This document shows positions 15,231 through 21,872 of a DNA stretch of 28,136 nucleotides, in pieces. This DNA comes from JBMNQS01 sp050944255 (GTDB lineage Bacteria; Bacillota; Clostridia; Christensenellales; Maliibacteriaceae): positions 1 to 28,136 of the forward strand of contig JBMNQS010000023.1 of the NCBI GenBank assembly GCA_050944255.1. Direction: 5' to 3'. A program made the position numbers and the translations under genes. Each line of letters starts with the position of its first letter. Position 1 is the stretch's first letter. The notes under the pieces were generated by a model. That model had not been told where the DNA came from, searched no databases, and saw only the letters and a list, made by a program, of their open reading frames with translations.

Positions 15231-15650
15231 ATGAAAACAGCCGTCAGATACCACTCATTGAGCGGCAACACCAAGAAAATCGCAAAGATCATGGCGCAGG
15301 AGCTGGGCGTGGAGGCCGAGAGTGTCGGCCATCCTCTGGCCCAGCCGGTGGATATCCTTTTCCTGGGCGGCGCCGTCTATGGCGGCAAGCTGCACGGAGA
15401 ACTTTTGAACTTCATTGAAAATCTGCCGCCGGATACGGCGGGAAAAGTCGCCGTATTCTCCACTTCCGGCGGTAACGACGATGTGGCCTGCACGCTGATG
15501 AAACAGGCGCTTGCGGCGCGGGGCTTTACCGCGGCGGACGAAATCTTCCACTGTCCGGGGCGCTTTTTCTTCTTTATCAACCGCGGCCGTCCCAGCCAGA
15601 CGGATATGCAGGCGGCAAAGGCCTTTGCCAGGGATATTGTGACCGCATAA
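15231..15650 (+). CDS. Flavodoxin family protein
   Basis: A small FMN-binding-type electron carrier or flavoprotein, 139 residues, cytosolic. It opens MKTAVRYHSLSGNTKKIAK; YHSLSGNTKKIA is the phosphate-binding loop of flavodoxins (residues 7-18). VDILFLGGAVYGGKL near 41-55 matches the second FMN loop, and VAVFSTSGGNDD near 75 the third. It ends in a typical short helix. The start has AAAGGAG nine bases upstream. It is monocistronic with its own terminator and converges on the Fur/PerR regulator. The partner reductase and exact role are not visible. Confidence 0.88.
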   Translation: MKTAVRYHSLSGNTKKIAKIMAQELGVEAESVGHPLAQPVDILFLGGAVYGGKLHGELLNFIENLPPDTAGKVAVFSTSGGNDDVACTLMKQALAARGFTAADEIFHCPGRFFFFINRGRPSQTDMQAAKAFARDIVTA

Positions 15651-15678
15651 AAGAAACCGGCACTGCCGGTTTCTTTTT
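15651..15678 (+). terminator. Terminator of the flavodoxin gene
   Basis: A ten-bp stem AAGAAACCGG/CCGGTTTCTT (15651-15660, 15666-15675) with a five-base loop is followed by a T-run to 15678. It begins immediately after the flavodoxin stop codon. Confidence 0.92.
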
Positions 15679-15745
15679 ATCCTTATCCGATTCAAATCCC
15701 TCTTGGCAAGGTAAAAGCGCTGTGCCACTTTTAATTACATAAAGC

Positions 15746-16132
15746 CTACAACTGATGCCGGAACTCACTGAGGCAATCCTCGCAGATGCAGTGGATCACC
15801 AGCGTATGGTGCAGAATTTTCACATGAAGTCCGCTGAGCTCTTCGGGCAGTTGCAGGTCAACGGCGGGCATGTCGGTGATCTTTCCGCATTTGACGCACA
15901 CCAGGTGCTCGTGCGGCTGCGGGGTCCGGTCGTAGCGCACCGGCTCATCGGGGATGTAAATCTTTCTGATGGCGCCGCTGTCGGCCAGGATGTTCAAATT
16001 GCGGTATACGGTCCCGATGCCGATATCCGCAAAGGATTCCCTGGCCAAAGCGTGCACCTGCTCCGCGCTGAGATGCTCATCGCTGCCCAGTACGATCTCC
16101 AGGATCTTTTTCCGTTGTCTCGTCACGCCCAT
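15746..16132 (-). CDS. perR: Fur family transcriptional regulator, probably PerR
   Basis: A metal-dependent repressor of 128 residues. The N-terminal winged helix spans residues 1-75 (TRQRKKILEIVLGSDEHLSA and IGIGTVYRNLNILADSGAI, the TVYRNL recognition helix). The dimerisation domain has metal ligands PHEHLVCVKCGK near 88-100 and a second Zn pair CICEDC near 116-121, so the structural Cys4 site is complete. Start ATG 16132 has GAGG eight bases upstream. It is divergent from catalase, and dyads of the same type sit at both start sites. That context favours a peroxide sensor (PerR) over an iron sensor (Fur); sequence alone cannot prove the specificity. Autoregulation is likely from the dyad at 16148-16164. 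Confidence 0.88.
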   Translation of the reverse strand: MGVTRQRKKILEIVLGSDEHLSAEQVHALARESFADIGIGTVYRNLNILADSGAIRKIYIPDEPVRYDRTPQPHEHLVCVKCGKITDMPAVDLQLPEELSGLHVKILHHTLVIHCICEDCLSEFRHQL

Positions 16133-16147
16133 TTAAACAGCCTCGAT

Positions 16148-16195
16148 TTAAGATATAGTCTTAAAAAATATACATGTAAATTAAAAAAAAGTCAA
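16148..16195 (-). promoter_or_regulatory. Promoter and operator of the Fur/PerR gene
   Basis: Minus strand: TTGACT (16195-16190), 17-base spacer, TATATT (16172-16167), then an inverted repeat TTAAGA-N5-TCTTAA at 16148-16164 covering the expected transcription start. A repressor bound there would block its own gene. Confidence 0.78.
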
Positions 16196-16211
16196 ATCCA
16201 CCGGATTTTAA

Positions 16212-16264
16212 TTGACAATTTTTATAATCTTTGTTTTAATATTTTTAGAAATGATTCTTAAAAA
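16212..16264 (+). promoter_or_regulatory. Promoter and operator of the catalase gene
   Basis: Plus strand: TTGACA (16212-16217), 17-base spacer, TTTAAT (16235-16240). A dyad TTAGAA-N5-TCTTAA at 16245-16261, within a wider imperfect repeat 16242-16264, covers the expected start point. It has the same half-site (TCTTAA) and spacing as the dyad before the divergent regulator gene. A GGAGG ribosome binding site follows directly. Confidence 0.8.
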
Positions 16265-16277
16265 GGAGGCACAGCAT

Positions 16278-17795
16278 ATGGATAAAGACAAAAAGCTCAC
16301 GACGGCTGCCGGCGCTCCCGTAGTGGACAATACCAATTCGGTTACGGCGGGCGAGCGCGGCGGTATGATGCTCCAGAACCCGTGGTTTATTGAGAAACTG
16401 GCGCACTTTGACCGGGAAGTCATTCCCGAGAGGCGGATGCACGCAAAGGGTTCGGGCGCATTCGGCACTTTTACTGTGACGCACGACATTACCCAGTACA
16501 CCAAGGCCAAGGTGTTCAGTGAAATCGGCAAGCAGACCGACGTATTCGTCCGTTTCTCCACCGTGGCGGGCGAGCGCGGCGCGGCCGACGCCGAGCGGGA
16601 TATCCGCGGTTTTGCCATGAAGTTCTATACCGAGGACGGCAACTGGGATCTTGTGGGCAACAATACCCCCGTATTTTTCCTGCGCGATCCGCTTCGCTTT
16701 CCCGATCTGAACCACGCCGTCAAGCGCGATCCCAAAACCAACATGCGTTCGGCGCAGAACAACTGGGATTTCTGGAGCATGCTGCCCGAGGCGCTGCACC
16801 AGGTGACCATCGTGATGTCGGACCGCGGCATTCCGGCTTCTTACCGCCACATGCACGGTTTCGGCAGCCACACTTTCAGCATGATCAATGCGGACAATCA
16901 GCGCACCTGGGTAAAATTCCATTTAAAGACGCAGCAGGGCATCAAGAACCTCACCGACCAGGAAGCTGAAGCGCTTGTGGGCGCGGACCGCGAAAGCCAT
17001 CAGAAGGATCTGTTCGAAGCCATTGAAAAGGGCGATTTCCCCCGCTGGGACTTCTACATACAGGTCATGACCGAGGAGCAGGCCAAAAACCACAAGGAAA
17101 ATCCCTTCGATATCACCAAGATATGGAGCAAGAAGGATTTCCCCCTCATTCCCGTGGGCGTGATGGAGCTGAACCGCAATCCGGAGAACTATTTCGCCGA
17201 CGTGGAGCAGGCGGCCTTCAATCCCGCCAACATCGTGCCGGGCATCGGGCTGTCTCCGGATAAGCTGCTGCAGGGCAGGCTGTTCTCTTACGGCGACGCG
17301 CAGCGCTACCGCCTGGGCGTCAACCACGGCATGATTCCGGTGAACGCGCCGAAGGTGCCGGTACACTCCTTCCACCGCGACGGGCAGATGCGCGTGGACG
17401 GCAATTACGGCGCCACGCTTGCCTATCAGCCCAACAGTTACGGGCAGTGGGCCGAGCAGCCCGATTTCAAAGAGCCGCCGCTGGAGATTACCGGCGCCAT
17501 GGATTCCTACGAACCCAAGGACGATCAAACCGACGACTGCTTCTACCAGGCGGGCGATCTGTATCGCCTGATGACCGAGGATAAAAAGGCGCTGCTGATC
17601 GAAAACACGGCCCGCAACATTGCGCCGGTGACCGACAACGTCAAGTACCGCCATGCGGCCCACTGCTACCTTGCGGACAAGGATTACGGCCGCCGTCTGG
17701 CCGGGGCGCTGGAGCTGAACATGGACGAAGTGGTCAGGCTCTCTGAATTGACGCATGAAGAGCGCATGCAGACCACCAGTATAACCGCCGTATAA
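16278..17795 (+). CDS. katA: Catalase (monofunctional, haem, small-subunit clade)
   Basis: Breaks down hydrogen peroxide to water and oxygen; cytosolic haem enzyme of 505 residues. Catalytic landmarks are all present: RRMHAKGSGAFGTFTVT (active-site His near 54), DLVGNNTPVFFLRDP (distal Asn near 126) and RLFSYGDAQRYRLGVNH (proximal Tyr haem ligand near 336). The length fits the clade without a C-terminal flavodoxin-like domain. ATG 16278 is chosen because GGAGG lies just upstream; an earlier in-frame start at 16212 would fall on the -35 box. Divergent from and very probably repressed by the neighbouring Fur/PerR protein. A DUF454 gene follows ten bases later. Confidence 0.98.
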   Translation: MDKDKKLTTAAGAPVVDNTNSVTAGERGGMMLQNPWFIEKLAHFDREVIPERRMHAKGSGAFGTFTVTHDITQYTKAKVFSEIGKQTDVFVRFSTVAGERGAADAERDIRGFAMKFYTEDGNWDLVGNNTPVFFLRDPLRFPDLNHAVKRDPKTNMRSAQNNWDFWSMLPEALHQVTIVMSDRGIPASYRHMHGFGSHTFSMINADNQRTWVKFHLKTQQGIKNLTDQEAEALVGADRESHQKDLFEAIEKGDFPRWDFYIQVMTEEQAKNHKENPFDITKIWSKKDFPLIPVGVMELNRNPENYFADVEQAAFNPANIVPGIGLSPDKLLQGRLFSYGDAQRYRLGVNHGMIPVNAPKVPVHSFHRDGQMRVDGNYGATLAYQPNSYGQWAEQPDFKEPPLEITGAMDSYEPKDDQTDDCFYQAGDLYRLMTEDKKALLIENTARNIAPVTDNVKYRHAAHCYLADKDYGRRLAGALELNMDEVVRLSELTHEERMQTTSITAV

Positions 17796-17805
17796 TCGCA
17801 GCATA

Positions 17806-18174
17806 ATGACAATTATGAAGCGTATTGTACTGTTGGTTCTCGGGTTTTTGGCGCTGGTGCTGGGCGGCATCGGGATATTTCTGCCCGTTCTGCCCACGAC
17901 CCCGTTTGTGCTGTGCGCCGCCGGATGCTTCGCAGCATCCAGCCCGGCCCTGTACGAAAAGCTGCTCCGGACCCGCTATTTCGGAGAGTATATCCGCAAC
18001 TACAAGGAAAAGACGGGCATCAGCGCCCGCACCAGGTGGACGGGGATCATCTTCCTGTGGCTGATGCTGGGGATATCCGCCGTGCTTGTCCAAAAGACGC
18101 ACGTATGGATCATCCTTGGCGTTGTAGGCGTATGCGTCAGCATACACATCCTGACTATCCGCAGAAAACGGTAG
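17806..18174 (+). CDS. DUF454 (YbaN) family inner membrane protein
   Basis: A small membrane protein of 122 residues, function unknown. The N-terminal half has two close hydrophobic segments joined by GIGIFLPVLPTTPF, the family hallmark, followed by CFAASSPALYEKLL. Two more helices occupy about 75-115. A basic C-terminus (IRRKR) suggests cytoplasmic ends. ATG at 17806 or 17815 are both possible; neither has a clear ribosome binding site. The ten-base gap from the catalase stop suggests translational coupling and co-expression under peroxide control. Confidence 0.85.
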   Translation: MTIMKRIVLLVLGFLALVLGGIGIFLPVLPTTPFVLCAAGCFAASSPALYEKLLRTRYFGEYIRNYKEKTGISARTRWTGIIFLWLMLGISAVLVQKTHVWIILGVVGVCVSIHILTIRRKR

Positions 18175-18230
18175 GCGTACCTTTTCTTAAATTCAACAGC
18201 GTTCATGTTCCATAAATACAAGACCCCCTC

Positions 18231-18270
18231 AACAGACAAGCGACCGGCTGTGGCCGGTCGCTTGTCTGTT
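18231..18270. terminator. Long perfect hairpin between convergent genes
   Basis: An 18-bp perfect inverted repeat (18231-18248 with 18253-18270) around a TGTG loop, between the katA-DUF454 unit and the convergent CofE-like gene. There is no T-run on either side, so it may act as an mRNA 3' stabiliser or a weak bidirectional terminator rather than a classic one. Confidence 0.6.
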
Positions 18271-18280
18271 ATGGCATACT

Positions 18281-19462
18281 TTATCTGTCGGCGTAATGAT
18301 CGAAATAGCCCTGGATCAGCACCACCGGCGTCCCCTTGTCCCCCGACCCGCTGGTCAGGTCGCAAAGGCTGCCCAGAAGATCGGTCAGGCGCCTGGGGGT
18401 GGTGCCCTGGGACTGCATGCCGATGTTGCTGCCGCTTACGCGATGCTCCCGGATCTGCTCCAGCAGTATCTTTTCGGCCTCTTCGGCGGGCAGCGCGCCC
18501 AGATCGTGATCGGCGATATACTTCAGCTTCAGTTCGCTGGGCAGGCCCTCCAGCCCCTTGGTATAGGCCGGCGAAACCACCGGGTCGGCCAGCTCCCAGA
18601 TGCCGCCCACAGGGTCCTTAAACGCGCCGTCGCCGTAGACCATCACTTCGATGTTCTTTCCGGTGGCTTCCCTGAATAGTTCCGCCGTGCGCTCCACAAA
18701 TTTCTGGCAGTCCCGCGGGAACAGCTTCACCGCAGTATCCGAGGCCTTGTTGGAGCCCAGGATGCCGAAATCCGGATTGTAGCCGCTGCCGTCCACGGGT
18801 TCTGCAAGAATGTCACTGAGCGTATGGACCGCCTTGGCCCCCGCCTCTTTCAAAAGGCGGGCCGTGCGATGGCGCGTATGGATATCGGCGGCCAGCACAT
18901 TTTCCGTCCAGCGCAGGATCTGGCGCGGGTCGTTGCCGAAGATGATCTGGGTATTATCGCCCAGGCTCTTGTAGTACTGCACGTAATCCACTTTTGTGAA
19001 TGTATGAAGCCTCTCGCCGAATTTTTCGGTAAATTCCTCCTCGGTGAGTACATCCGTATAGGGATTGACGCCGGCGGCCTCCACCTCATCGAGGCTTAAA
19101 AGGGCGTTGCCCACCTCGTCCGCGGGATAACGCAGCATCACGATGACTTTGTCCGCGCCCTTGCAGATGCCCTCCAGCAGCATGGAAAAGCGGTTGCGGC
19201 TCATGATGGGAAACAGCACGCCGACGCTTCCGGAAGGAAATTTGCCGCGCACGTCGGCAGCAATCTGGTCGGTGGTGGCGTAATTGCCCTGAGCGCGCGC
19301 CACCACGGCCTCGGTAATGCCGACGATATCGCGGTCGCGCAGCTCAAACCCTTCGCTCTGCGCAGCCAAAAGGACATGCTCCACCGCGATGGCGGCCACA
19401 TCGTCCCCCTGCCTGAAGATGGGCATGCGAATACCGCGAACGGTGGTTCCCGTCATTCTCAT
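18281..19462 (-). CDS. CofE-like coenzyme F420-0:L-glutamate ligase family protein
   Basis: A 393-residue homologue of the ligase that adds glutamate to coenzyme F420-0. Supporting stretches: GDDVAAIAVEHVL and RDRDIVGITEAVVARAQGNY in the first 60 residues (the D-x-V-x-ITE pattern), MVYGDGAFKDPVGGIWELAD near 270, and SGSGDKGTPVVLIQGYFDHY at the C-terminus. It is longer than archaeal CofE (about 250 residues), matching the long Clostridia branch often annotated this way. No other F420 biosynthesis gene is in the window, so the substrate may be something else. Start ATG 19462 has AGGAGG nine bases upstream. Monocistronic, with a palindromic promoter. Confidence 0.78.
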   Translation of the reverse strand: MRMTGTTVRGIRMPIFRQGDDVAAIAVEHVLLAAQSEGFELRDRDIVGITEAVVARAQGNYATTDQIAADVRGKFPSGSVGVLFPIMSRNRFSMLLEGICKGADKVIVMLRYPADEVGNALLSLDEVEAAGVNPYTDVLTEEEFTEKFGERLHTFTKVDYVQYYKSLGDNTQIIFGNDPRQILRWTENVLAADIHTRHRTARLLKEAGAKAVHTLSDILAEPVDGSGYNPDFGILGSNKASDTAVKLFPRDCQKFVERTAELFREATGKNIEVMVYGDGAFKDPVGGIWELADPVVSPAYTKGLEGLPSELKLKYIADHDLGALPAEEAEKILLEQIREHRVSGSNIGMQSQGTTPRRLTDLLGSLCDLTSGSGDKGTPVVLIQGYFDHYADR

Positions 19463-19507
19463 AGGTTCATTCCTCCTGCTTTTTCGTTGAAATCGGGTTT
19501 CAAACCT

Positions 19508-19541
19508 CCATTATTATAATGGCTGGCGCTCCATCCGTAAA
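19508..19541 (-). promoter_or_regulatory. Promoter of the CofE-like gene with a 15-bp palindrome on the -10
   Basis: Minus strand: TTTACG (19541-19536), 17-base spacer, TATAAT (19518-19513). The -10 lies inside a perfect 7-1-7 palindrome, CCATTAT-T-ATAATGG (19508-19522), a possible operator. The 304-base gap up to 19766 otherwise holds only the epimerase promoter. Confidence 0.6.
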
Positions 19542-19665
19542 GCAAAACCTGCCGCAAGGGCGCGATTTGCCGCCCATCCGCGGCGCTTTGGATTCAATAT
19601 CCGCCATTGTGAGGCCCTTTTTGCGTCATTCACTAAAATTTAACAGGGTGTACATCTTTGGTCCA

Positions 19666-19694
19666 TTGAATCGCCCGCGGTTATGCCATACTAT
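19666..19694 (+). promoter_or_regulatory. Predicted promoter of the SDR epimerase gene
   Basis: TTGAAT (19666-19671), 17-base spacer, TACTAT (19689-19694) on the plus strand, about 70 bases before the start codon. Moderate match to sigma-A. Confidence 0.5.
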
Positions 19695-19766
19695 AGAACA
19701 ATAAAACGGCCTTTATTCTTTTATTTATACTTCATGAAAATCTAAACTTAGGATGGTAAAGAATCT

Positions 19767-20807
19767 ATGTCCGTACTCATTACAGGCGTCACGGGCCATA
19801 TCGGCAACGTACTGGCGCGCAGGCTGTCGTGCATGGGCGTACCGCTTAGGGTGCTGGTGCTGCCCGGTGAATCGGTCACGCCCCTGGAGGGAATCTGCGC
19901 CAACATCATCGTGGCGGATATCCGCAATGAAGCCGAAGTCCGCCGCGCGGTGGCCGGCTGCGAATATGTGTTTCATTTAGCCGGGATCATCGACATCACC
20001 GACCGCAACGCGGACGTGCTCTACGATGTCAATGTGCTCGGCACCAAGAACATTTTAAAGGCCTGCCGTCTGGAGAGAGTCCGCCGCCTGATTTACACCA
20101 GCTCCATCCACGCCCTTCGGGACGACGTGGACGTCATCGACGAGCATCTGGCACTGGATCTTCGTCCCGACATGCTGGTGGGCCATTATGCAAAGAGCAA
20201 GGCCATCGCCCTCTCACACGTGCAGGACGCGGTGAAAAACGGACTGGACGCGGTAACCGTCTACCCCACCGGCGTCATCGGCCCGGACGACTACCGCCTC
20301 AGCGAGATCGGCCGCCTGCTGTCCTATCTGACGAAGCATCCCAGAAGGCGCACGCAGCTTGGCTTTGAGGGCGCTTACAACTTTGTGGACGTGCGCGACG
20401 TGGTGGAGGGACTGATCCTCGCCTGGAAGAAGGCGCCTGCCGGCAGCGACTACATCCTCTCCGGCGACCGCATCAGCGTGGAAGAAATTTTCCATATCTG
20501 CGCCGGGCAGACGGGCAGGCGCATCAAGGTCCGGAACGTGCCGCTGATATGGGTTAAAATGGCCTCGGGCATACTGGCGGCGCTAAGCGCCATGAAGCTG
20601 CTGCGCAAAAAGCCGCTGATCACCCGCACGAGCCTTCACACGCTGCAGGTCAAGGGGTTCATCGATTCGGGAAAGGCCCGGCGCGAACTGGGCTTTGAGC
20701 CCCGCCCCATCCGGGAAACCATCTGCGATTCCATCCGCTGGCTTCAAAAGACTTCCCCCGCCAGGCGCCGCAGCCGCCGGCAGGGGGCGGTTCCACAGCA
20801 GGGCTAA
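19767..20807 (+). CDS. NAD-dependent epimerase/dehydratase family protein (extended SDR)
   Basis: A 346-residue Rossmann-fold enzyme acting on an unknown substrate, perhaps a nucleotide sugar or hydroxy-ketone. It has the GVTGHIGN nucleotide-binding loop (GxxGxxG, residues 7-14), VFHLAG near 70, and the catalytic set YTSS (Ser) near 112 and HYAKSK (YxxxK) near 141-146. YPTGVIGPDDY near 170 and FVDVRDVVEGLILAW near 210 fit the extended, dihydroflavonol-reductase-like subgroup. The C-terminus is unusually basic (SPARRRSRRQG). ATG 19767 has AGGA about 12 bases upstream. Transcribed alone; its terminator is the target of element C. Confidence 0.85.
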   Translation: MSVLITGVTGHIGNVLARRLSCMGVPLRVLVLPGESVTPLEGICANIIVADIRNEAEVRRAVAGCEYVFHLAGIIDITDRNADVLYDVNVLGTKNILKACRLERVRRLIYTSSIHALRDDVDVIDEHLALDLRPDMLVGHYAKSKAIALSHVQDAVKNGLDAVTVYPTGVIGPDDYRLSEIGRLLSYLTKHPRRRTQLGFEGAYNFVDVRDVVEGLILAWKKAPAGSDYILSGDRISVEEIFHICAGQTGRRIKVRNVPLIWVKMASGILAALSAMKLLRKKPLITRTSLHTLQVKGFIDSGKARRELGFEPRPIRETICDSIRWLQKTSPARRRSRRQGAVPQQG

Positions 20808-20830
20808 GGCATAACGCAGGACATTTTTTC

Positions 20831-21113
20831 ATAAGCCTGTACCGATATCGTACGCTCTTGAGATAACCTGCAGATCCACGCTGTTTCTCGGGGATGCATG
20901 AGGGGACCGCAGCCCCTTCATATACAATCCGAAACCAGCGACCTGCGCGGTGGTTTCGGAAGGATTTTGCCTGCAAAATCCATTCCTTACGCGTTTTTCC
21001 GGCCGCATTTCGAAGAAATGGAGGAAAAACGTGCAATCCAAAAAAATGATGGTTCATTTTTTTGGAAGCTGTCGACGATGCCGACAGCTATAAGCCTGTA
21101 CCGATATCGTACG
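20831..21113 (+). repeat. Hairpin-rich interspersed element, diverged copy C
   Basis: About 235 bp flanked by an identical 24-bp direct repeat (20831-20854 and 21090-21113) that is most of a terminator hairpin. It contains six consecutive stem-loops: GGGG/CCCC (20902-20916), a 9-bp stem (20929-20959), GGATTTTGC/GCAAAATCC (20962-20981), a nested stem 20992-21031 with TTTTCCGGCCGC at 20995-21006, a 13-bp stem with A- and T-runs (21037-21066) and AGCTGTCG/CGACAGCT (21067-21089). The order of hairpins and the core dodecamer match copies A and B, although most bases differ. No reading frame of note. Together with the terminator and promoter beside it, this accounts for the 408-base gap. Confidence 0.8.
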
Positions 21114-21121
21114 GGCTTTTA
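21092..21121 (+). terminator. Terminator of the epimerase gene (distal, intact copy)
   Basis: AAGCCTGTAC and GTACGGGCTT form a ten-pair stem (one G-U) with a seven-base loop, followed by a T-rich run to 21121. The proximal copy at 20832-20854 has lost the end of its 3' arm at the junction with element C. Confidence 0.82.
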
Positions 21122-21169
21122 TTCTGTCCGCAGCTTTTACGCAAAGTTCACTTATTTTTTAGGCGTCAG

Positions 21170-21178
21170 TGCTATAAT
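21170..21178 (+). promoter_or_regulatory. Extended -10 promoter of the L,D-transpeptidase gene
   Basis: TGC-TATAAT (21170-21178) is a perfect extended -10 element. No good -35 is seen. Transcription would start near 21185, downstream of the first in-frame ATG (21180), which decides the start codon of the next gene. Confidence 0.65.
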
Positions 21179-21215
21179 AATGGATACGGTTAAATCCAAT
21201 AAAGAGGTAAAGGCA

Positions 21216-21872
21216 TTGTTTGATCAAAATATACTTCTGCCGCAAGGCTGCGAGCAGGTGCTGCACGTGGTGGCGGAGGATGAAAATTCATACGAGGCGC
21301 ACATCAGCGTGTACGACTATGCGGAGGTTGCCTGGCGGCGCACAGGCGGCCCCTACCCTTGCGCCGTGGGAAAAAACGGCGTTTCAGAAGACAAAATAGA
21401 GGGCGACGGCAAGACGCCCGCCGGCGTATTTGCGCTGAGTCACGCCATGGGCTTTTTAACCAAGCCCTTCGTGCATCACATGGCCATGGTGCCCATCCGG
21501 TTCTTCGACGTGTGGGTGGACGATGAGCAGAGCGAGCTTTATAATACCGCCACCACATTGCCTAATGCGCTGATAAAGGGCGCGCGCAGTTTTGAGATGC
21601 TGATGCGGCCCGTCTACCGCCAGATGCTGGTGGTGGACTACAACCGCCACCCGGTCGAAAAGGGTCGAGGCAGCGCCATATTCATCCACAGGCTCAAAAA
21701 AAACAGGCCCTACACTGCCGGATGCATTGCTTTGGATGAAAGGGACCTGTTATCTCTGTACGACTTATTGGACGGAAGCAAAGGTCCCGTGCTCTTCGTG
21801 GAGGTCTCCCCTACGGCTTCCGGCCGTTCACCAGAAAGAGGCTCGCCAGATCCAGATCCGACGGCGAGGTGA
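21216..21872 (+). CDS. L,D-transpeptidase family protein (YkuD catalytic domain, COG3786-like)
   Basis: A predicted cysteine transpeptidase acting on peptidoglycan-type substrates, about 219 residues. The catalytic block RGSAIFIHRLKKN followed by PYTAGCIALDERDLLSLYDL (His, then Cys in TAGC) lies near residues 150-185. Upstream KIEGDGKTPAGVFAL matches the family's DGKTPAG segment. No signal peptide or membrane helix is visible, unusual for an enzyme of the cell wall. The start chosen is TTG 21216, with AAAGAGG eight bases before it, because ATG 21180 lies before the predicted transcription start. Its last 62 bases overlap the end of the convergent ispD-like gene. Confidence 0.83.
   Translation: MFDQNILLPQGCEQVLHVVAEDENSYEAHISVYDYAEVAWRRTGGPYPCAVGKNGVSEDKIEGDGKTPAGVFALSHAMGFLTKPFVHHMAMVPIRFFDVWVDDEQSELYNTATTLPNALIKGARSFEMLMRPVYRQMLVVDYNRHPVEKGRGSAIFIHRLKKNRPYTAGCIALDERDLLSLYDLLDGSKGPVLFVEVSPTASGRSPERGSPDPDPTAR

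Noticed and set aside
16923..17897. 324-codon minus-strand open frame
   Set aside because: Antisense to catalase; shadow of a GC-rich third-position gene.
20855..21089. Element C as an IscB/TnpB-type guide RNA, because a hairpin follows ATGAGGGG
   Set aside because: No nuclease gene is nearby and the resemblance is limited to a few bases; too weak to claim.
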